In this document: piece after piece, positions 9,716-18,544 of the stretch
Layout: every line of letters begins with the position of its first letter
How positions within the stretch are numbered: the first letter of the stretch is position 1
Origin: Synechococcus sp. 8F6
GTDB taxonomy: Bacteria; Cyanobacteriota; Cyanobacteriia; PCC-6307; Cyanobiaceae
Length of the DNA: 64,000 bases
Direction of reading: 5' to 3'
NCBI RefSeq assembly: GCF_002252665.1
Contig: NZ_NQKZ01000005.1
Span: 62,001 to 126,000, forward strand
The notes under the pieces: model-generated
Seen by the model: the letters and a program-made list of their open reading frames with translations, nothing else
What the model was told of the DNA's origin: nothing
The model's database searches: none
Position numbers and translations under genes: made by a program

Positions 9716-10043
9716 AGCCAGTGAGGATGCGGCCGGCGTCGGTCATCAGGAAGGGCCGCTTGATCAACTTGCCATCAGCAGCCAGAGCCGCGAGGGCCGC
9801 CTGATCGTCGAGGGCTTGCACTGCAGCCGCTCCCAGGGCGCGGTAACTCTGGCCACTGGTGTTGAACAGGCGCTGGCGCCCCAGTTGCGCCAAGGCCTGC
9901 TCCAGCTCCGCGGAGCTTGGGGGCTGCTCGGTGATGTCGAGGATCTCAGGCTGCAGCTGTCGGGCGGCCAGCCAAGCGATGGCCTTACGGCAGGTGCTGC
10001 AACGCGGGTAGCTGTAGAGCTTCAGCGGCCTAGCCCCTGCCAA
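9666..10043 (-). CDS. ArsC/Spx-family thioredoxin-fold protein
   Basis: A 125-residue protein of the arsenate reductase/Spx family. The N-terminus reads YSYPRCSTCRKAIAWL, giving the CxxC redox site on the first helix of the fold, and the mid-region has the KRPFLMTD segment typical of YffB/Spx relatives. Members reduce arsenate with glutathione or act as thiol-responsive regulators; I cannot separate these here. The start is probably the TTG at 10043, overlapping the ferredoxin stop. It overlaps the upstream + strand gene at its 3' end. Family confident, function open. Confidence 0.82.
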   Translation of the reverse strand: MAGARPLKLYSYPRCSTCRKAIAWLAARQLQPEILDITEQPPSSAELEQALAQLGRQRLFNTSGQSYRALGAAAVQALDDQAALAALAADGKLIKRPFLMTDAGRILTGFKQPEWVALLEAQAPG

Positions 10044-10392
10044 TCAAGGACTTGAGCGCCCCAACCAGGCTGTTGGACCCTTTGCCCACGGCATTGGTGG
10101 GCCGGGTGCGCACGGTGACGTCGCCGTTGACGGTGGTGCGACAGCTGAGGCGGAAGTTGGCGGGGCGATCCGCCAGGTACACCTCTTCCACATCGCTGCG
10201 GGGGGAAAGGTTTTGGATGCCCTCCACCACCTCCATGACACAGGTGCCGCACTGGCCGAGGCCACCGCAATTGTTGACGTTGTTGAGTCCCTTGTAGGGG
10301 TTGATGCCCGCATCAAGAGCGGCCTTGCGCAGGTTGGCCCCCTCGATGCAACCGACCTGCTGGCCTTCCTGTTCAAAACGGATGGTGGGCAC
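10030..10392 (-). CDS. 2Fe-2S ferredoxin
   Basis: A plant/adrenodoxin-like [2Fe-2S] ferredoxin of about 120 residues. Cluster ligands appear as NCGGLGQCGTC plus a downstream RLSCRT cysteine. The preferred start is the GTG at 10392 (PTIRFEQEG follows), because related cyanobacterial proteins begin with this motif; ten more residues are possible from 10422. A basic C-terminal extension follows the domain. It lacks the acidic surface of photosynthetic PetF and resembles the auxiliary ferredoxins of picocyanobacteria. The gene overlaps the start of the ArsC-like gene, suggesting co-transcription. Confidence 0.88.
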   Translation of the reverse strand: MPTIRFEQEGQQVGCIEGANLRKAALDAGINPYKGLNNVNNCGGLGQCGTCVMEVVEGIQNLSPRSDVEEVYLADRPANFRLSCRTTVNGDVTVRTRPTNAVGKGSNSLVGALKSLIGRG

Positions 10393-10474
10393 GGTCGAGC
10401 TGGGGCAAAGTGCGCCGCCCAACTTAAGCCACGCCCGTCCCGATGCCTAGCATCAGAGTCCACGTCTTCAAGCC

Positions 10475-11137
10475 TTGTCAGCTCCCCTCGGCTACGACCT
10501 GATCGTGCAGCAGCTGATCCCGGGATACGCCAGCCTGGCCCGATTGGCGGTGGCCCTGCTGGCGGCTTCACCGCTGGCCAGCCGCACCGGTGCCGGTGTG
10601 TTGGTGGCAGGCTGCGGAACGGGGGCTGAGCTGGTGGAAGCCCGGGCCCAGCGCCCCGACTGGCAGCTGACCGCGATTGATCCCTCCGCAGAGATGCTCG
10701 CCGCGGCCCAGAAGCGCCTGGGGAGTGAGGGCATCCAGTGGCGTCAAACCACGGTGGAGGAGCTGCAGGCGGATGCCTGCTTCGCCGGGGCCCTATCGGT
10801 GCTGGTGTTGCAGTCGTTGCCGGATGACGGCACCAAGCTGGCCTTCCTCACGGCCCTGGCCCGCAGCCTGGAGCCGGGCGGCCAGCTGGTGCTGGTGGAT
10901 CTGATGGCGCCGGAACGCTCCCCTCTGCAAAACCAGGTGGACGCGGCCTGGTTGGGCTTTCAGCGGGCCAGCGGCTTGGAGGCGGAGCCGCGCGACCTGG
11001 AGCCCCTCACCCAGGGGCTCCACCCCATCGGTGAGGCCCGGCTCAACGCCCTGGTCAACGCGGCCGGCTTCAGCGACCCGGCCCGGATCTTCCAGGCTCT
11101 GAGCTACGAGGGCTTCCTGCTGCAGCGCCGTCCCTGA
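10475..11137 (+). CDS. Class I SAM-dependent methyltransferase
   Basis: A 220-residue methyltransferase with the glycine-rich SAM-binding motif VAGCGTGAELVE near residue 47, an acidic IDPSAEML at the end of strand beta-2, and a GGQLVLVDL motif further on. The architecture is a stand-alone Rossmann-like domain. The substrate is not evident. The start is the TTG at 10475, soon after the divergent ferredoxin. It converges on the pyrophosphatase gene with only 8 bp between the stops. Confidence 0.82.
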   Translation: MSAPLGYDLIVQQLIPGYASLARLAVALLAASPLASRTGAGVLVAGCGTGAELVEARAQRPDWQLTAIDPSAEMLAAAQKRLGSEGIQWRQTTVEELQADACFAGALSVLVLQSLPDDGTKLAFLTALARSLEPGGQLVLVDLMAPERSPLQNQVDAAWLGFQRASGLEAEPRDLEPLTQGLHPIGEARLNALVNAAGFSDPARIFQALSYEGFLLQRRP

Positions 11138-11145
11138 GGCCAGGG

Positions 11146-11661
11146 TCAGCTGGCCTTGGCGGCCTCGATACAGCTCTGCAGCAGGGCCGGCACCGCCTCC
11201 AGATCCAGCCAACCGGTGATCTCGGTGACCCGACCCTCCATGTTTTTGTAGGTGCGGAAAAACTCCGCCACTTCCTCAAGCTGGTTGGGCGCGATCTGAC
11301 GAATCGAGCGGATCTCCTTGTGCCGGAAGCCGGCCTCCGGCACACACAGCAACTTGCCGTCGTGGGCACCGGAGTCGACCATGTCGAGGATGCCGACCGG
11401 TCGGGCGCAAATCAGGCAGCCCGCAAAGGTGGGCTCCTCCATGATCACCATCGCGTCGAGGGGGGCACCATCCTCGGCGAGGGTATTGGGCACGAAGCCG
11501 TAATCAAACGGGTAGCGCACCGACGAGTGCAACACCCGATCGAGGGCCATCACCCCCGCCTGCTCGTTGTATTCGTATTTATTGCGGCTGCCGGCGGGAA
11601 TTTCCACCACCAGGTTCACCAGCCCAGGCGCCGGGGAGGCCGGCAGATGGCGCAGATCCAT
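11146..11661 (-). CDS. ppa: Family I inorganic pyrophosphatase with an Asp-to-Ala change
   Basis: A 171-residue soluble pyrophosphatase homologue, which would hydrolyse PPi to drive biosynthesis. Family I landmarks are present: E20, NKYEY, LDRV, YPFDYGF, the VDSGAHDGKL ligand segment and FRTYKN. The active-site loop normally written DGDPLD reads DGAPLD, so the Asp corresponding to E. coli D67, the proposed general base, is Ala66 here. A second pyrophosphatase at 30288-30875 keeps all these residues. This copy may be weak, inactive or altered in specificity, or the change may be common in its subfamily. Confidence 0.9.
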   Translation of the reverse strand: MDLRHLPASPAPGLVNLVVEIPAGSRNKYEYNEQAGVMALDRVLHSSVRYPFDYGFVPNTLAEDGAPLDAMVIMEEPTFAGCLICARPVGILDMVDSGAHDGKLLCVPEAGFRHKEIRSIRQIAPNQLEEVAEFFRTYKNMEGRVTEITGWLDLEAVPALLQSCIEAAKAS

Positions 11662-11902
11662 CGAAGCTCGGCGGGATGGGGGTTAACGATCTGCCGGTCA
11701 CCACCGTGGTCAGTGGCACGACGGCTGTGGCCAAGGCAATCAGGCTGCCCAGGAGCAGCGGTAGGGCTTGGGGGCCCGGACTGAAAGGGTCATCCCCATC
11801 GTCGCCCAAGGGCTCCTGACTGGCCAACTGGATCGGCGTGGGGCAGTCGGGCCTAGTGATGGGCCTGAGGGTCGTAGGGGAATCTCGGGAAACACGATCC
11901 AT
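11579..11902 (-). CDS. Possible small single-pass membrane protein
   Basis: A candidate 107-residue protein immediately upstream of ppa on the same strand. It has a polar Pro-rich N-terminus and one strong hydrophobic segment around residues 47-68 (LPLLLGSLIALATAVVP), which suggests a real membrane gene rather than a shadow. The last 27 codons overlap the ppa start in another frame, which is unusual and lowers confidence. No family recognised. Together with the reading frame at 12011 it covers the otherwise empty 11662-12010 stretch. Confidence 0.38.
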   Translation of the reverse strand: MDRVSRDSPTTLRPITRPDCPTPIQLASQEPLGDDGDDPFSPGPQALPLLLGSLIALATAVVPLTTVVTGRSLTPIPPSFDGSAPSAGLPGAWAGEPGGGNSRRQPQ

Positions 11903-12010
11903 GGGGCTGTGGAAGGTGCAGGCACCTCATCCACCAGTAACGACACAAGAGACTTCAACAATTCTGGCACTTTTTCCGCCAGGCGAGTTCCGCCAGGCGA
12001 GCGGTCTTGT

Positions 12011-12520
12011 TCAGGCGGCGGGGCGAGCACCCTGATCGTGCTGATCGCGACGGGCACTGAGGTCGGCTGGGCGACCGTCGAGGTGATCGAGACGGGTGCG
12101 GATGACACGCAACTCCTCGAGGATGGCACCGAGCAACTGCTGGGTGGCTGTGGAGGGGGAGTTGAGAACCTCCACCGTGACCTCCTTGATCCGCAGGACG
12201 TCGCGGGCGAAGCGAGCCACCTCGTTGGGGTGGAACATCAGCGGATCCTTCTGATCGCTGCGGTATTCCGGATTGAGTTTACGCGGATTGAACGGAGGGT
12301 TGAGATTGCGCGGATCGGTGTTGGTGTAGCGGTAGACCGAGGCGCGGGATCGGTTGAGGGCCTTCTGAACCTCGTCAATACCGATCAAACCTTCGCAATC
12401 TTTTGACCCCACCTCCGCAGATCCGACCGAAGCGGCTTCCTCCTGCGGTAGTGCCACCTTCTGACCTAATCCCGCTGCACCCAACCCCATTGCATGTGCG
12501 GCACCGGGGTGGAGAGACAT
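12011..12520 (-). CDS. Conserved cyanobacterial HTH-like protein
   Basis: A 169-residue protein with a variable N-terminus and a conserved core, IDEVQKALNRSRASVYRYTN around residues 48-67, which looks like a helix-turn-helix of the resolvase/MerR kind. A motif rich in Asn/Pro/Arg follows (NPPFNPRKLNPEYRSDQ), then FHPNEVARFARDVL. A C-terminal helix with heptad-like leucines could mediate dimerisation. Similar picocyanobacterial proteins are often labelled possible resolvase, but no catalytic serine-recombinase domain is present. DNA binding is inference. It is divergent from proS. Confidence 0.7.
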   Translation of the reverse strand: MSLHPGAAHAMGLGAAGLGQKVALPQEEAASVGSAEVGSKDCEGLIGIDEVQKALNRSRASVYRYTNTDPRNLNPPFNPRKLNPEYRSDQKDPLMFHPNEVARFARDVLRIKEVTVEVLNSPSTATQQLLGAILEELRVIRTRLDHLDGRPADLSARRDQHDQGARPAA

Positions 12521-12661
12521 GAGACGGACCTAGGACAACTGGGATTGGGCGTAGACCTTAGCAGCGGTTGCGAGGCTCCGCTGCAGCGATGGTCACCCTG
12601 ACGACTGCGTCCCTGGGCTTGGGTCGGTGATAGGTTCCGCGATCCTCTGAAATCTGCGGCC

Positions 12662-14485
12662 ATGCGCGTCTCCCGCCTAATGCTGGTGACGCTTCGCGAT
12701 GATCCGGCCGAGGCCGAGATCCCTTCCCACAAGCTGTTGCTGCGTGCGGGGTACATCCGCCGGGTGGCCTCTGGGATTTACGCCTACCTGCCGCTGATGT
12801 GGCGGGTGCTCCAGAAGGTGTCCCGGGTTGTGCGCCAGGAGATGGATCGGGCCGGTGCCCTCGAAACTCTGCTGCCCCAGCTGCAGCCAGCAGAGCTATG
12901 GCAGCGCAGTGGCCGCTGGGCCGGCTACACCGCTGGCGAGGGCATCATGTTTCACCTGGAGGATCGCCAGGGCCGAGAGCTCGGATTGGGACCCACCCAT
13001 GAAGAGGTGATCACGGCACTGGCCGGCGACCTGCTGCGCTCCTACCGGCAGTTGCCCGTGAATCTCTATCAGATTCAAAGCAAATTCCGCGATGAGATCC
13101 GTCCACGTTTCGGGCTAATGCGCGGACGGGAATTCATCATGAAGGATGCCTATTCCTTTCATGCCGATGAAGACTCCCTGCGGCAGACCTACGCGGAGAT
13201 GGACCAGGCCTACCGCCGCATCTTTGCCCGCTGCGGCCTCCGAGCCGTGGCCGTGGAAGCCGATAGCGGTGCCATCGGCGGATCCGCAAGCCAGGAGTTC
13301 ATGGTTACCGCCGAGGCAGGCGAGGACTTGATCCTGGCCAGCGGCGACGGCCGCTACGCCGCCAACCAGGAACGGGCCGTGTCGTTGGCACCTGAAGCCG
13401 TGGCCCTGCTGGGCGGCGTGCGCGCCGGTGGGCAGGGTGAACCCCTCGCCACCCCTGGGCAGAGCAGCATCGAAGACCTCTGCTCCGCCCATGGCTTCGA
13501 TCCCACCCAGACGGTGAAGGTGCTGCTGCTGTTGGCCCGCTTCGAAGATGGCCACCAACAGCCCCTATTGGTGAGCCTGCGGGGGGATCAACAGCTCAAC
13601 GAGGTCAAGCTGGCCAATGCGGTGACCGCCCGAGGCTCCGCCGAGCACGGCGCCTTGCTGGACATCAGCCCCCTCAGCGCCGAAGCAGCCGCCAAGGAAG
13701 GCCTGGAGCCCATCCCCTTCGGCTTCATGGGACCCCAGCTGAGCGATGGCGCCCTGGCCGCCGCCCGCAGCTGGTCGCCGCGCTTCCTGCGGCTCGCCGA
13801 CCCCACCGCCACCGCGCTCGAGGCCTTTGTGTGTGGGGCCAACACGATGGACAGCCACCTGGTGGGGGCTGCCTGGGGATCGCTATGCCCCGCTCCCGAG
13901 AGCGTGGATCTGCGGGCCGCCCAACCTGGAGATCGCTGCCAGCACGATCCCAGCCAGCAGCTGGAGGCCAGCCGTGGCATTGAAGTGGGCCACATCTTCC
14001 AGCTCGGCCGCAAATACTCGGAAGCCCTCGACGCCCGCTTCACCAACGAAGCTGGCGTTGAGGAAGCCCTGTGGATGGGCTGTTACGGCATCGGGGTCTC
14101 GCGGCTGGCCCAGGCGGCGGTGGAGCAGCACCACGACGGCAACGGCATCTGCTGGCCCGTATCGATCGCTCCGTTTGAGGTGATCGTGGTGGTGGCGAAC
14201 GGGGCCGACCCTGAGCAATCCAACCTCGGCGAACATCTCTACAGCCAGCTGCAGCAGGCCGACGTGGACGTGCTGCTGGATGACCGCGGCGAGCGGGCCG
14301 GGGTGAAGTTCAAGGATGCCGACCTGATCGGCATCCCCTGGCGGGTGGTGGTAGGCCGCGGCGCCGCAACCGGCCTGGTGGAACTGGTGGAACGCACCAG
14401 TGGCGACAAGCGGGAGCTCCCCGCCAGCGAGCTGCTCGCGGCCCTGCTGCCCAGCCTGGAGAGCCAGCGCCAGGGGCTCCTCTGA
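12662..14485 (+). CDS. proS: Prolyl-tRNA synthetase
   Basis: A 607-residue class II synthetase charging tRNA-Pro. The N-terminal SRLMLVTLRDDPAEAE and GYIRRVASGIYAYLPL are typical of bacterial ProRS, followed by class II motif 1, motif 2 (KFRDEIRPRFGLMR), an editing (INS) domain in the middle with the SAE-type core, motif 3 (GCYGIGVSRL), and an anticodon-binding domain with DDRGERAGVKFKDADLIG. Length matches the bacterial form. The ATG at 12662 is clear. psb27 follows after 36 bp on the same strand. Confidence 0.97.
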   Translation: MRVSRLMLVTLRDDPAEAEIPSHKLLLRAGYIRRVASGIYAYLPLMWRVLQKVSRVVRQEMDRAGALETLLPQLQPAELWQRSGRWAGYTAGEGIMFHLEDRQGRELGLGPTHEEVITALAGDLLRSYRQLPVNLYQIQSKFRDEIRPRFGLMRGREFIMKDAYSFHADEDSLRQTYAEMDQAYRRIFARCGLRAVAVEADSGAIGGSASQEFMVTAEAGEDLILASGDGRYAANQERAVSLAPEAVALLGGVRAGGQGEPLATPGQSSIEDLCSAHGFDPTQTVKVLLLLARFEDGHQQPLLVSLRGDQQLNEVKLANAVTARGSAEHGALLDISPLSAEAAAKEGLEPIPFGFMGPQLSDGALAAARSWSPRFLRLADPTATALEAFVCGANTMDSHLVGAAWGSLCPAPESVDLRAAQPGDRCQHDPSQQLEASRGIEVGHIFQLGRKYSEALDARFTNEAGVEEALWMGCYGIGVSRLAQAAVEQHHDGNGICWPVSIAPFEVIVVVANGADPEQSNLGEHLYSQLQQADVDVLLDDRGERAGVKFKDADLIGIPWRVVVGRGAATGLVELVERTSGDKRELPASELLAALLPSLESQRQGLL

Positions 14486-14521
14486 GGCGGCTTCTAGGAT
14501 CAAATCACTTGCATCCCACCC

Positions 14522-14956
14522 ATGGCCGCTGTGCTCGCCCCCTTCAGCCAGCGGCTGAGGCTGCTGATCTCGCGGCTGGCGATCGCCTTGGTGCTCTGCC
14601 TGAGCCTGACCCTGACGGCCTGCAGCTCCTCCAGTGGCGGGCTCACGGGCAACTACGTCGACGACACCGTGGCGGTTGCTGACAGCCTCCTGGCCACCCT
14701 CAACCTGGGGGCTGATGATCCCGGCCGCGCTGAAGCTGAGACCGAAGCCCGCAGCCTGATTAACGGCTACATGGCCCGCTACCGCCCCCGCAGCGCGGTG
14801 AACGGCCTCGGCTCCTTCACCACCATGCAGACCGCCCTCAACTCCCTGGCCGGCCACTACACCAACTACCCGAATCGGCCGGTGCCTGAAGCCCTCAGGG
14901 TGCGCATCAGCAAAGAGCTGAAAAAGGCCGAAACCAACGTCGTCCGGGGGGCTTGA
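14522..14956 (+). CDS. psb27: Photosystem II assembly lipoprotein Psb27
   Basis: A 144-residue lumenal lipoprotein that binds CP43 during photosystem II assembly and repair before the manganese cluster forms. A basic N-terminus and hydrophobic segment end in the lipobox LTAC near residue 38, so the mature protein would be lipid-anchored. The mature part contains the family landmarks GNYVDDTVAV, INGYMARYR, SFTTMQTALNSLAGHY and KRI-type helix endings. Size fits the family. An inverted repeat lies downstream, before purA. Confidence 0.94.
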   Translation: MAAVLAPFSQRLRLLISRLAIALVLCLSLTLTACSSSSGGLTGNYVDDTVAVADSLLATLNLGADDPGRAEAETEARSLINGYMARYRPRSAVNGLGSFTTMQTALNSLAGHYTNYPNRPVPEALRVRISKELKKAETNVVRGA

Positions 14957-14981
14957 GCACTTGGTTCTCGGCGCCTGGACA

Positions 14982-15019
14982 GCGAGCCGTGCCGTTCCGA
15001 CTTTGACGAACGGCACCGC
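14982..15019 (+). terminator. Inverted repeat between psb27 and purA
   Basis: The arms GTGCCGTTC and GAACGGCAC flank a ten-base spacer, forming a perfect 9-bp stem about 30-60 bp after the psb27 stop. No long T-run follows, so it is either a weak terminator, an mRNA stabiliser or an operator. It lies about 55 bp upstream of the purA start. Confidence 0.45.
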
Positions 15020-15072
15020 GATCTGAGAGGCTCTCGCATTGTGCTCAGAAGCGGCTGCGGGCCGCTGCGTCC

Positions 15073-16386
15073 TTGGCCAACGTTGTCGTCATCGGTGCAC
15101 AGTGGGGCGACGAGGGGAAGGGCAAGATCACAGATCTTCTCAGCCGCTCCGCCGACGTTGTGGTGCGCTATCAGGGCGGGGTCAACGCCGGCCACACCAT
15201 CGTCGTGGACGACAAGGTGCTCAAGCTGCACCTGATCCCCTCCGGCATCCTCTATCCCGACACCGTCTGCCTGATCGGTTCCGGCACAGTGGTGGACCCG
15301 AAGGTGATGCTCGGCGAGCTGGACATGCTGGCCGAGAACGGCATTGGCGTGGAGGGCCTGCAGCTGGCCTCCACGGCCCACGTGACCATGCCTTACCACC
15401 GCCTGCTGGACCAGGCGATGGAGCAGCGCCGCGGCGACCGTCGGATCGGCACCACCGGCCGGGGCATCGGCCCCACCTACGCCGACAAGTCGGAGCGCAA
15501 TGGCATCCGCATCCTCGACATCCTTGACGAAGGCCGCCTGCGCGACCGGCTGGCCGGGCCGCTGGCCGAGAAGAACGAGATTCTGGTGAAGCTCTACGGG
15601 CTCGAACCGCTTGTGTTTGAGGAGGTGGTGGCCGAATACGTGGCCTACGGCCAGCGCCTGGCACCCCACGTCGTCGACTGCACGCGCACCATTCACCAAG
15701 CCGCCCGGGCCCGCAAGAACATCCTGTTCGAGGGTGCCCAGGGAACCCTGCTCGATCTCGACCATGGCACCTATCCCTACGTCACCTCGTCCAACCCGGT
15801 GAGTGGCGGCGCCTGCATCGGTGCCGGCGTGGGTCCCACCCTGATCGACCGGGTGATTGGCGTGGCCAAGGCCTACACCACCCGGGTGGGTGAGGGTCCC
15901 TTCCCCACCGAGCTCGAAGGCAGCCTCAACGATCACCTCTGCGACCGCGGCGGCGAATTCGGGACCACCACCGGTCGACGCCGGCGCTGTGGCTGGTTTG
16001 ACGGCGTGATTGGCCGCTACGCCGTGGAGGTGAACGGTCTCGATTGTTTGGCCATCACCAAACTCGACGTGCTCGATGAGCTCGATGAGATTCAGGTGTG
16101 CGTCGCCTACGAGCTCAACGGCGAGCGCATTGAGTACTTCCCAAGCAGCTCGGAAGACTTCGCCCGCTGCCAGCCGATCTTTGAAACTCTGCCGGGTTGG
16201 CAGACCTCCACCGCCAACTGCCGCAGCCTCGAAGAACTGCCGGCCACGGCGATGAGCTATCTGCGCTTTTTGGCCGACCTGATGGAAGTGCCGATTGCGA
16301 TCGTCTCCCTGGGCGCCAACCGCGACCAGACCATCGTGGTGGAAGACCCCATCCACGGTCCCAAGCGAGCCCTGCTGAGCGTCTGA
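15073..16386 (+). CDS. purA: Adenylosuccinate synthetase
   Basis: A 437-residue enzyme that uses GTP to join IMP and aspartate, the first committed step to AMP. The N-terminus [14 protein letters not shown] holds the P-loop and catalytic Asp, followed by [10 protein letters not shown] with the catalytic His, [13 protein letters not shown], and [14 protein letters not shown]. Full length for bacterial PurA. The start is the TTG at 15073, judged from the conserved N-terminus. Its stop overlaps the start of the downstream kinase by one base, so the two are probably co-translated. Confidence 0.96.
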   Translation: MANVVVIGAQWGDEGKGKITDLLSRSADVVVRYQGGVNAGHTIVVDDKVLKLHLIPSGILYPDTVCLIGSGTVVDPKVMLGELDMLAENGIGVEGLQLASTAHVTMPYHRLLDQAMEQRRGDRRIGTTGRGIGPTYADKSERNGIRILDILDEGRLRDRLAGPLAEKNEILVKLYGLEPLVFEEVVAEYVAYGQRLAPHVVDCTRTIHQAARARKNILFEGAQGTLLDLDHGTYPYVTSSNPVSGGACIGAGVGPTLIDRVIGVAKAYTTRVGEGPFPTELEGSLNDHLCDRGGEFGTTTGRRRRCGWFDGVIGRYAVEVNGLDCLAITKLDVLDELDEIQVCVAYELNGERIEYFPSSSEDFARCQPIFETLPGWQTSTANCRSLEELPATAMSYLRFLADLMEVPIAIVSLGANRDQTIVVEDPIHGPKRALLSV

Positions 16387-17375
16387 TGACCAAACATTTC
16401 GACGTTGTCGGCATCGGCAACGCCATCGTGGACGTGCTGGTGCAGGCCGACGACGACCTGCTCGACAACTTCGAGCTCACCAAGGGCACCATGACCCTGG
16501 TGGATGAGCACCAGGCCGAAACGCTCTACGCCAGCGTGGGGCCAGGCCTGGAAACCTCCGGGGGCTCAGCCGCCAACACCCTCGCCGGGGTGGCTCAGCT
16601 GGGCGGGCGGGCCGGCTTCATCGGCCGGGTGCGCGACGACCAGCTGGGGGGCATCTTTGCCCACGACATCCGTTCGGTCGGCGCCCGGTTCGACACGCCG
16701 GCCGCCACCACGGGGCCGTCCACGGCCCGCTGCCTGATCCTGGTTACCCCGGATGCCCAGCGCACCATGTGCACCTACCTAGGGGCGTCGGTGGGCCTCG
16801 ATCCTGCCGATCTGAATCTGGACCTGGTGGCCCAGGCCAAGGTGCTGTACCTCGAGGGCTACCTGTGGGACAGCGACGAGGCCAAAGCGGCCTTCATCGC
16901 CGCGGCCGAAGTGGCCCGCGCCCATGGCGGTGAGGTGGCCCTGAGCCTCTCCGATGCCTTCTGCGTCGAGCGCCACCGCGACAGCTTCCAAGAGCTGGTG
17001 GATGGCCACGTCGACATCCTGTTTGCCAACGAGATGGAGATCACGGCCCTCTACAAAGCCAACAGCTTTGAAGAGGCCGCCGACCAGGTTCGGGGGCGCT
17101 GCAAGGTGGCGGCCCTGACCCGCAGCGAACTGGGCTCGGTGATCCTCAATGGCCAGGGCAGCCACGCCATCGTGCCCTTCCGGCTCGGCCCCCTGGTGGA
17201 CACCACCGGCGCCGGCGATCTGTATGCGGCCGGCTTCCTGCATGGTTACACCCAGGGCCAGGACCTGGAGGCCTGCGGTCGCCTCGGCTCACTCTGCGCT
17301 GGTCAGGTGGTGACCCAGCTCGGCCCCCGGCCCCAGGGATCCCTCAAGGACCTGGTGGCCCAGCATCTGGGCTGA
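16386..17375 (+). CDS. PfkB-family sugar/nucleoside kinase
   Basis: A 329-residue ribokinase-like kinase. The N-terminus VGIGNAIVDVLV, a GGSAANT motif near residue 60, and the C-terminal DTTGAGDLYAAGF box with catalytic Asp and anion hole are intact. Cyanobacterial relatives resemble adenosine kinases, which would fit its one-base overlap (TGATG) with purA in purine metabolism, but the substrate is not proven. A longer in-frame extension upstream lies within purA and was rejected in favour of ATG 16386. Its 3' end overlaps cutA by about 32 bp. Confidence 0.88.
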   Translation: MTKHFDVVGIGNAIVDVLVQADDDLLDNFELTKGTMTLVDEHQAETLYASVGPGLETSGGSAANTLAGVAQLGGRAGFIGRVRDDQLGGIFAHDIRSVGARFDTPAATTGPSTARCLILVTPDAQRTMCTYLGASVGLDPADLNLDLVAQAKVLYLEGYLWDSDEAKAAFIAAAEVARAHGGEVALSLSDAFCVERHRDSFQELVDGHVDILFANEMEITALYKANSFEEAADQVRGRCKVAALTRSELGSVILNGQGSHAIVPFRLGPLVDTTGAGDLYAAGFLHGYTQGQDLEACGRLGSLCAGQVVTQLGPRPQGSLKDLVAQHLG

Positions 17376-17697
17376 GGCTCTCCACCAGCCACTGGCCATA
17401 GGCACCGGCGCTGACGGCGCTCCAGTGGATCCACTCCGGGGTGTCGTAGCTGTGCAGCGCCAGCAACGCCTCACGCAGGGCTTCCAGCCGCTCGGGGCTG
17501 GTCTTGAGCAGCAGTTGCACTTCCTCGCTGGAGGTGATCTGCCCCTGCCAGCGGTAGTGCGACTGCACTGGCAACAGGCTGGCGCAGGCCACAAGGCGCC
17601 GCTCCAGAAGCTCCGCTGCCAAGGCCCGGGCGCGCTCTGGGCTGGCCTCGGTGGTGAGCACCAGCTGCAAGGGCTGGTTGGTGTTGGCGTCCGTCAT
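17344..17697 (-). CDS. cutA: CutA1-family protein
   Basis: A 117-residue CutA homologue, a trimeric ferredoxin-fold protein linked to divalent metal tolerance. Motifs include VLTTEASPERARALAAELL, ERRLVACASLLPVQSHYRWQG, EEVQLLLKTS and the terminal TPEWIHW. The ATG at 17697 overlaps the upstream cobK stop by 4 bp, so the two genes form an operon. A longer frame upstream is the wrong frame for cobK and was discarded. The cellular role of CutA is poorly understood. Confidence 0.9.
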   Translation of the reverse strand: MTDANTNQPLQLVLTTEASPERARALAAELLERRLVACASLLPVQSHYRWQGQITSSEEVQLLLKTSPERLEALREALLALHSYDTPEWIHWSAVSAGAYGQWLVESLSPDAGPPGP

Positions 17698-18512
17698 GGG
17701 CGGGGGGGCGTCCAGCCAGCCAGTGTCGCCAGCAGCGCCGCTGCATCGAGGCTCTCCAGCCCGGCCGGCTCCTGGGGGCGGCACAGCAGCAGCAGGTTCA
17801 GACCCTCGCTGCAGCAAATCCTGCGCCAGAGCTCCTCGGTGGAGCCGCCAGACTGGCGCGCCAACACCGTGTTGATGCGCCAGCGACGCACCAGGGCCCG
17901 CTCCACGGCCAGCGCCGCCCCGGGCCTGAGGCAGGCAACCCGCTCAGCTGTCAGGCCCGCTGCCATGGCCTGTTGCAGGGAGCTGACGCTGGGCAGCAGG
18001 CGGGCATGGTGAAGGGCACCGGGGCTGAGGGAGACGGCTGCCGCCAACTGCCGGGCGCCGATGGCCAGCAGCAGGCGCTGACCCGCCAGCGGCACAGCCC
18101 GCAGAGTCTCCAGCGCTGGAAGCAAGGTGGCCGGGCCCTCAAGAGTGGGGCGCTGCAAGCGCAGCAGACGTTGCCTCTGACGGGCGCAACCCGCCATGAG
18201 CTGGCGGCTCACCTGGCAGGCAAACGGATGGCTGGCGTCCACCACCAGCGCGTAGGGGCGGCCGCTGGATGCGGCGGCCGTCAGTTCGGCCTCCACAGCC
18301 GCTTCTCCACCGAGAGCGCCGACCCTGAGGGTCAGCTCCGGGTGGGGCCGGTAGGCCAGGGCCGCAGGCGCGCTGACCACACTCACCGTCAGCTGCCAGC
18401 CGAGGGCCAGCAGCCTCTCGGCCAGCTCGGGGCCCTCGCCGGTGCCAGCCACCAACCACAGGCGCCGGCAGTCCTGGTAGCTGCGATCCTGGTGCATCTC
18501 GGGTCGGTGCAT
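17694..18512 (-). CDS. cobK: Precorrin-6A/cobalt-precorrin-6A reductase
   Basis: A roughly 270-residue CobK/CbiJ-type reductase of corrin biosynthesis, which uses NADPH to reduce a macrocycle double bond. Visible landmarks are LVAGTGEGPELAERL at the N-terminus, VVDASHPFACQVS near residue 90, and the C-terminal NTVLARQSGGSTEE segment. The ATG at 18512 (MHRPEMHQ) is taken as start, since the divergent ssb begins 33 bp away; ATG 18497 is an alternative. It belongs to cobalamin or pseudocobalamin synthesis, common in picocyanobacteria. Confidence 0.87.
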   Translation of the reverse strand: MHRPEMHQDRSYQDCRRLWLVAGTGEGPELAERLLALGWQLTVSVVSAPAALAYRPHPELTLRVGALGGEAAVEAELTAAASSGRPYALVVDASHPFACQVSRQLMAGCARQRQRLLRLQRPTLEGPATLLPALETLRAVPLAGQRLLLAIGARQLAAAVSLSPGALHHARLLPSVSSLQQAMAAGLTAERVACLRPGAALAVERALVRRWRINTVLARQSGGSTEELWRRICCSEGLNLLLLCRPQEPAGLESLDAAALLATLAGWTPPRP

Positions 18513-18544
18513 CAGGATGGGCGTCGCCCAATGGTTTCCGGGGA

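Noticed and set aside
13883-15016. 377-codon frame on the - strand opposite proS and psb27
   Set aside because: Low-complexity His/Gly/Gln-rich product; both genes on the + strand are certain.
14866-16356. 496-codon frame on the - strand opposite purA
   Set aside because: Antisense shadow of purA; no recognisable domain.
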